From Candidatus Anaerostipes excrementavium (GTDB lineage Bacteria > Bacillota > Clostridia > Lachnospirales > Lachnospiraceae): 34,508 bases of DNA. The notes beneath the pieces are model-generated. The model worked only from the letters and a program-made list of their open reading frames with translations, searched no databases and had not been told where the DNA came from. Both the position numbers and the translations under genes were made by a program. Within the stretch, counting starts at the first letter, position 1; the number at the start of each line of letters is the position of its first letter. The stretch spans positions 1 to 34,508 of the forward strand of contig DXEM01000037.1 in the NCBI GenBank assembly GCA_019114985.1, given 5' to 3'. Positions 30,439 to 34,508 of this stretch are shown piece by piece.

Positions 30439-32136
30439 TTATAATTTCCGGAACCGGTTGATGCAGGCGAAGATTTCCTGTCTTCGCGGCATTGCAAGTC
30501 CCGATTTTAAATAATTACTTCCTGAGATAGAAGATAATCCCTTACGTTTGATTTGATCTACAATTTGATCAACGATCTGCTGAAGGGATTTTTTTCCGTC
30601 CATTATGTGAAGCTGTGCATAGAGGAACGCATAGCCGAGAGCGGCGGTTTGTTCTGTATCTGCCAGCTGTTCCACATATCTTAAATCGATGATTTCTTTA
30701 TTGATAGAAACGCTGTCTTTTCCCATGACTTTGACTTTGGTGCGCCGATCTTTTAACAGGCTTTTGCAAGGAGCAAAACAACGCTGAAAATCCGGGAGCG
30801 TCGGTTCGTCTTTCGGAACAGAGACCGCAGGGAAGGCTTTCGCGGCTTCTTTCGCTTCTTGGGTGATATCTTTTGGCAGGTAGCGATCCATTTGGATGAT
30901 ATGGTCTGCGGTATGGAAGAAAGACCCGGAACTGCCTGCCACCAGAATCGAAGATATTCCATGTTTATCATAAAGGTATCGAATCCGCTCGATAAAAGGT
31001 GTGATCGGTTCTTGATTTCTGTGAACAACTCTCTGCATTAATTCATCACGAATCATAAAATTCGTTGCGCTGGTATCTTCATCAATGAGAAGAAGGGATG
31101 CCCCGGATTCAATGGCCTCCATGGTGTTGGCTGCCTGAGAGGTACTTCCGCTGGCGTCTTCCGTAGAAAAGGAAGACGTGTCTTTCCCATTTGGAAGGTC
31201 ATTGATAAAGAGAGAGATATCGGTACGACAAATGCTTCTTCCATCTTCGGCACGAAGCTTAAACGCACTGTCATCGGTCAGGACATATTCGCGGCCATCT
31301 CCGGCAATATGATTGTAAACGCCCAGTTCCAACGCTTTCAAAAGGGTTGATTTTCCATGATACCCTCCGCCGACGATTAATGTGATTCCTTTCGGGATTC
31401 CCATCCCGGTGATTTTTTTGCAGTGGGGCGGAGTTAATGTTACTTGATAGCTTTTCGGTGACACAAAAGGAACCGAATGTTTCATCGGCCGCTGGGAAAC
31501 GCCGCTTTCTCTTGGCAAAATAGAACCATCTGCAACAAAGGCACAGAGCCCATGAAGAGGAAGCTGTTCCCGAATGTACTGCTGATCATCGGAAAGATGA
31601 AGATCCCGGATCAGGTCTTCCCGGCGGATTCTGCGATAAAATAGGGAAGCTTCTGCAGCTTTCGGAACAAGCTCAAACAACATTTTTTCCAAAGATCTGG
31701 CGTCGATGGTACGTCCTCTTGCCGGGAAACCGGCTTCAAAACAGGCGGTAATATCTCCGGTCTTTGGATCTACGGTCAATGCGGTACGCTCTAAAATCTC
31801 TTGTCCGCAGCTGCTGGCAGATAAAAGACCGCTTTTCCCGGAACCCTTTGCCTGAAAGCTAAAACGAGCAAGCTGTTTTCCGAATAAGCGGAGCAGATGA
31901 TCCTGAAAAGTGATCTTGCGCCATGGTTTGTCAAAAAAATCTTTTGGGAAACCTGCTTCTTTCCCAGAGATGCTAAGGCTTAAATGAGACGGGGATGCAA
32001 AAGGATCCCCCTGTACATGGTTAATATTTAAACAAAAGGATGAGAATTGATAACTTCCCCGAAGGCCTTTATAAGCCGGATATCCTTTATGGTCAATAGA
32101 TTTTAACATGCTTCTTAAAGAAGATGAAGGTTTCAT
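30439..32136 (-). CDS. ABC-class predicted ATPase (COG3044 type)
   Basis: A 565-residue cytosolic ATPase. An N-terminal domain begins LRSMLKSIDHKGYPAYKGLR, a conserved block of this family. Walker A is IVGGGYHGKSTLLKAL in the middle (GGxHGKST). Walker B is SLLLIDEDTSATNFM. A sensor-like LVAGSSGSFF follows, then a C-terminal helical domain (about 400-565). This fits the PF09818/COG3044 ABC-class ATPases with no transporter partner; their function is unknown. AAAGGAG lies ten bases before the ATG at 32136. The ATG at 32175 has no site, so I choose the shorter form. It is divergent from the PTS operon. Confidence 0.82.
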   Translation of the reverse strand: MKPSSSLRSMLKSIDHKGYPAYKGLRGSYQFSSFCLNINHVQGDPFASPSHLSLSISGKEAGFPKDFFDKPWRKITFQDHLLRLFGKQLARFSFQAKGSGKSGLLSASSCGQEILERTALTVDPKTGDITACFEAGFPARGRTIDARSLEKMLFELVPKAAEASLFYRRIRREDLIRDLHLSDDQQYIREQLPLHGLCAFVADGSILPRESGVSQRPMKHSVPFVSPKSYQVTLTPPHCKKITGMGIPKGITLIVGGGYHGKSTLLKALELGVYNHIAGDGREYVLTDDSAFKLRAEDGRSICRTDISLFINDLPNGKDTSSFSTEDASGSTSQAANTMEAIESGASLLLIDEDTSATNFMIRDELMQRVVHRNQEPITPFIERIRYLYDKHGISSILVAGSSGSFFHTADHIIQMDRYLPKDITQEAKEAAKAFPAVSVPKDEPTLPDFQRCFAPCKSLLKDRRTKVKVMGKDSVSINKEIIDLRYVEQLADTEQTAALGYAFLYAQLHIMDGKKSLQQIVDQIVDQIKRKGLSSISGSNYLKSGLAMPRRQEIFACINRFRKL

Positions 32137-32250
32137 AAATTCAAAACTCCTTTCATAGGCTGATTCTTTTTTCATAACACAAAACAGACGGAAAGTAAAG
32201 GAAATAAAAGGTGTGAAAAGGGGTGTGACAAATCACGGGAAATGTGAAAA

Positions 32251-32279
32251 ATTATAAACTAATTGGCGTTGTTTCTAAA
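32251..32279 (-). promoter_or_regulatory. Promoter of the ABC-class ATPase gene
   Basis: On the minus strand TTTAGA (plus-strand 32274-32279), 17 bases, TATAAT (32251-32256). The leader then carries repeated TGTGA-type motifs (in 32210-32247), for which I have no explanation. It lies back to back with the PTS promoter. Confidence 0.55.
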
Positions 32280-32292
32280 AGAGCCCAATCTA

Positions 32293-32321
32293 TTGAGAAA
32301 AAATATCTGCCATGATATGAT
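32293..32321 (+). promoter_or_regulatory. Promoter of the alpha-glucoside PTS operon
   Basis: TTGAGA (32293-32298), 17 bp, TATGAT (32316-32321), with TG upstream of the -10 (TGATATGAT). A second possible promoter, TTGTAG with TATAAC (32326-32355, 18-bp spacer), overlaps the palindrome just downstream. Confidence 0.6.
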
Positions 32322-32336
32322 TCGCTTGTAGTTAAG

Positions 32337-32350
32337 AAATACCGGTATTT
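32337..32350. promoter_or_regulatory. Perfect 14-bp palindrome AAATACCGGTATTT, probable PTS operator
   Basis: This perfect palindrome lies at about +10 of the TTGAGA/TATGAT promoter, or between the -35 and -10 of the alternative one. Either position suits a repressor. GntR- or RpiR-type sugar regulators bind such sites, but none is encoded in the window. I do not assign the regulator. Confidence 0.6.
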
Positions 32351-32395
32351 ATAACGTTTGAAAAGCACAATGAAAAGAAAAGGAGTGAATGAAAA

Positions 32396-34508
<2,113 letters not shown>

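Overview
The window looks like chromosomal DNA of a low-GC Gram-positive anaerobe, most likely a gut clostridium of the Lachnospiraceae type. I base this on purine-rich AGGAGG-type ribosome binding sites before most genes, sigma-A-like TTGACA/TATAAT promoters, a HrcA/CIRCE heat-shock site, and the gene content: a PDDEXK_2-family nuclease, a YczE-like membrane protein, a PTS plus GH4 alpha-glucoside locus, and a Clostridia-style Wadjet operon. The genus is inference. I recognised no rRNA, tRNA, CRISPR array or intact insertion sequence.

Layout. (1) 1-2300 is an AT-rich accessory segment on the minus strand: an HNH nuclease followed by a small class I methyltransferase. It ends in non-coding DNA with a perfect tandem 11-bp repeat. 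(2) 2318-3952 is a heat-shock unit: a CIRCE operator over a sigma-A promoter, a 14-codon leader ORF, hsp20, an attenuating hairpin and a DnaJ-like (no zinc finger) co-chaperone. (3) 4023-9031 holds a LysR regulator and a divergent locus. In that locus a DeoR repressor faces a 2-hydroxyacid dehydrogenase and a RhaD-type aldolase across four phased GAACA operator half-sites. A second 2-hydroxyacid dehydrogenase follows after a terminator. (4) 9038-17710 is mostly housekeeping: a DUF1461 membrane protein, YaaA, a TspO-like protein, a C39-like putative cysteine peptidase, adenine deaminase, a NodB-type polysaccharide deacetylase, a GH13 alpha-glucosidase and an ABC exporter. (5) 17962-26656 is a defence block. 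It holds a PDDEXK_2 (Rpn-like) nuclease with a strong internal start, a decayed fragment of a second copy of that gene, and a complete Wadjet operon in the order jetD-jetA-jetB-jetC. (6) 26680-28312 is a YczE-like membrane protein divergent from a LysR regulator with abutting promoters. (7) 28392-30403 is a small AT-rich module: an XRE regulator with palindromic operators, an ImmA/IrrE protease and a PIN nuclease. It ends in a strong terminator. (8) 30439-34508 holds a COG3044-type ABC-class ATPase and, divergently, an alpha-glucoside PTS permease and a truncated GH4 6-phospho-alpha-glucosidase.

How parts work together. Wadjet (a JetABC SMC-type motor plus the JetD toprim nuclease) is known to restrict plasmids. 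The adjacent PDDEXK_2 gene carries a near-perfect internal Shine-Dalgarno and ATG that would yield a 57-residue C-terminal protein. This arrangement resembles the intragenic antitoxins described for Rpn proteins. The decayed second copy ends at the jetD start codon, so the internal start of the lost copy appears to be what jetD now uses. The XRE/ImmA/PIN trio looks like a self-regulated toxin/antitoxin-like switch. I consider the PDDEXK_2 gene-within-gene together with its remnant and Wadjet the most interesting part of the window.
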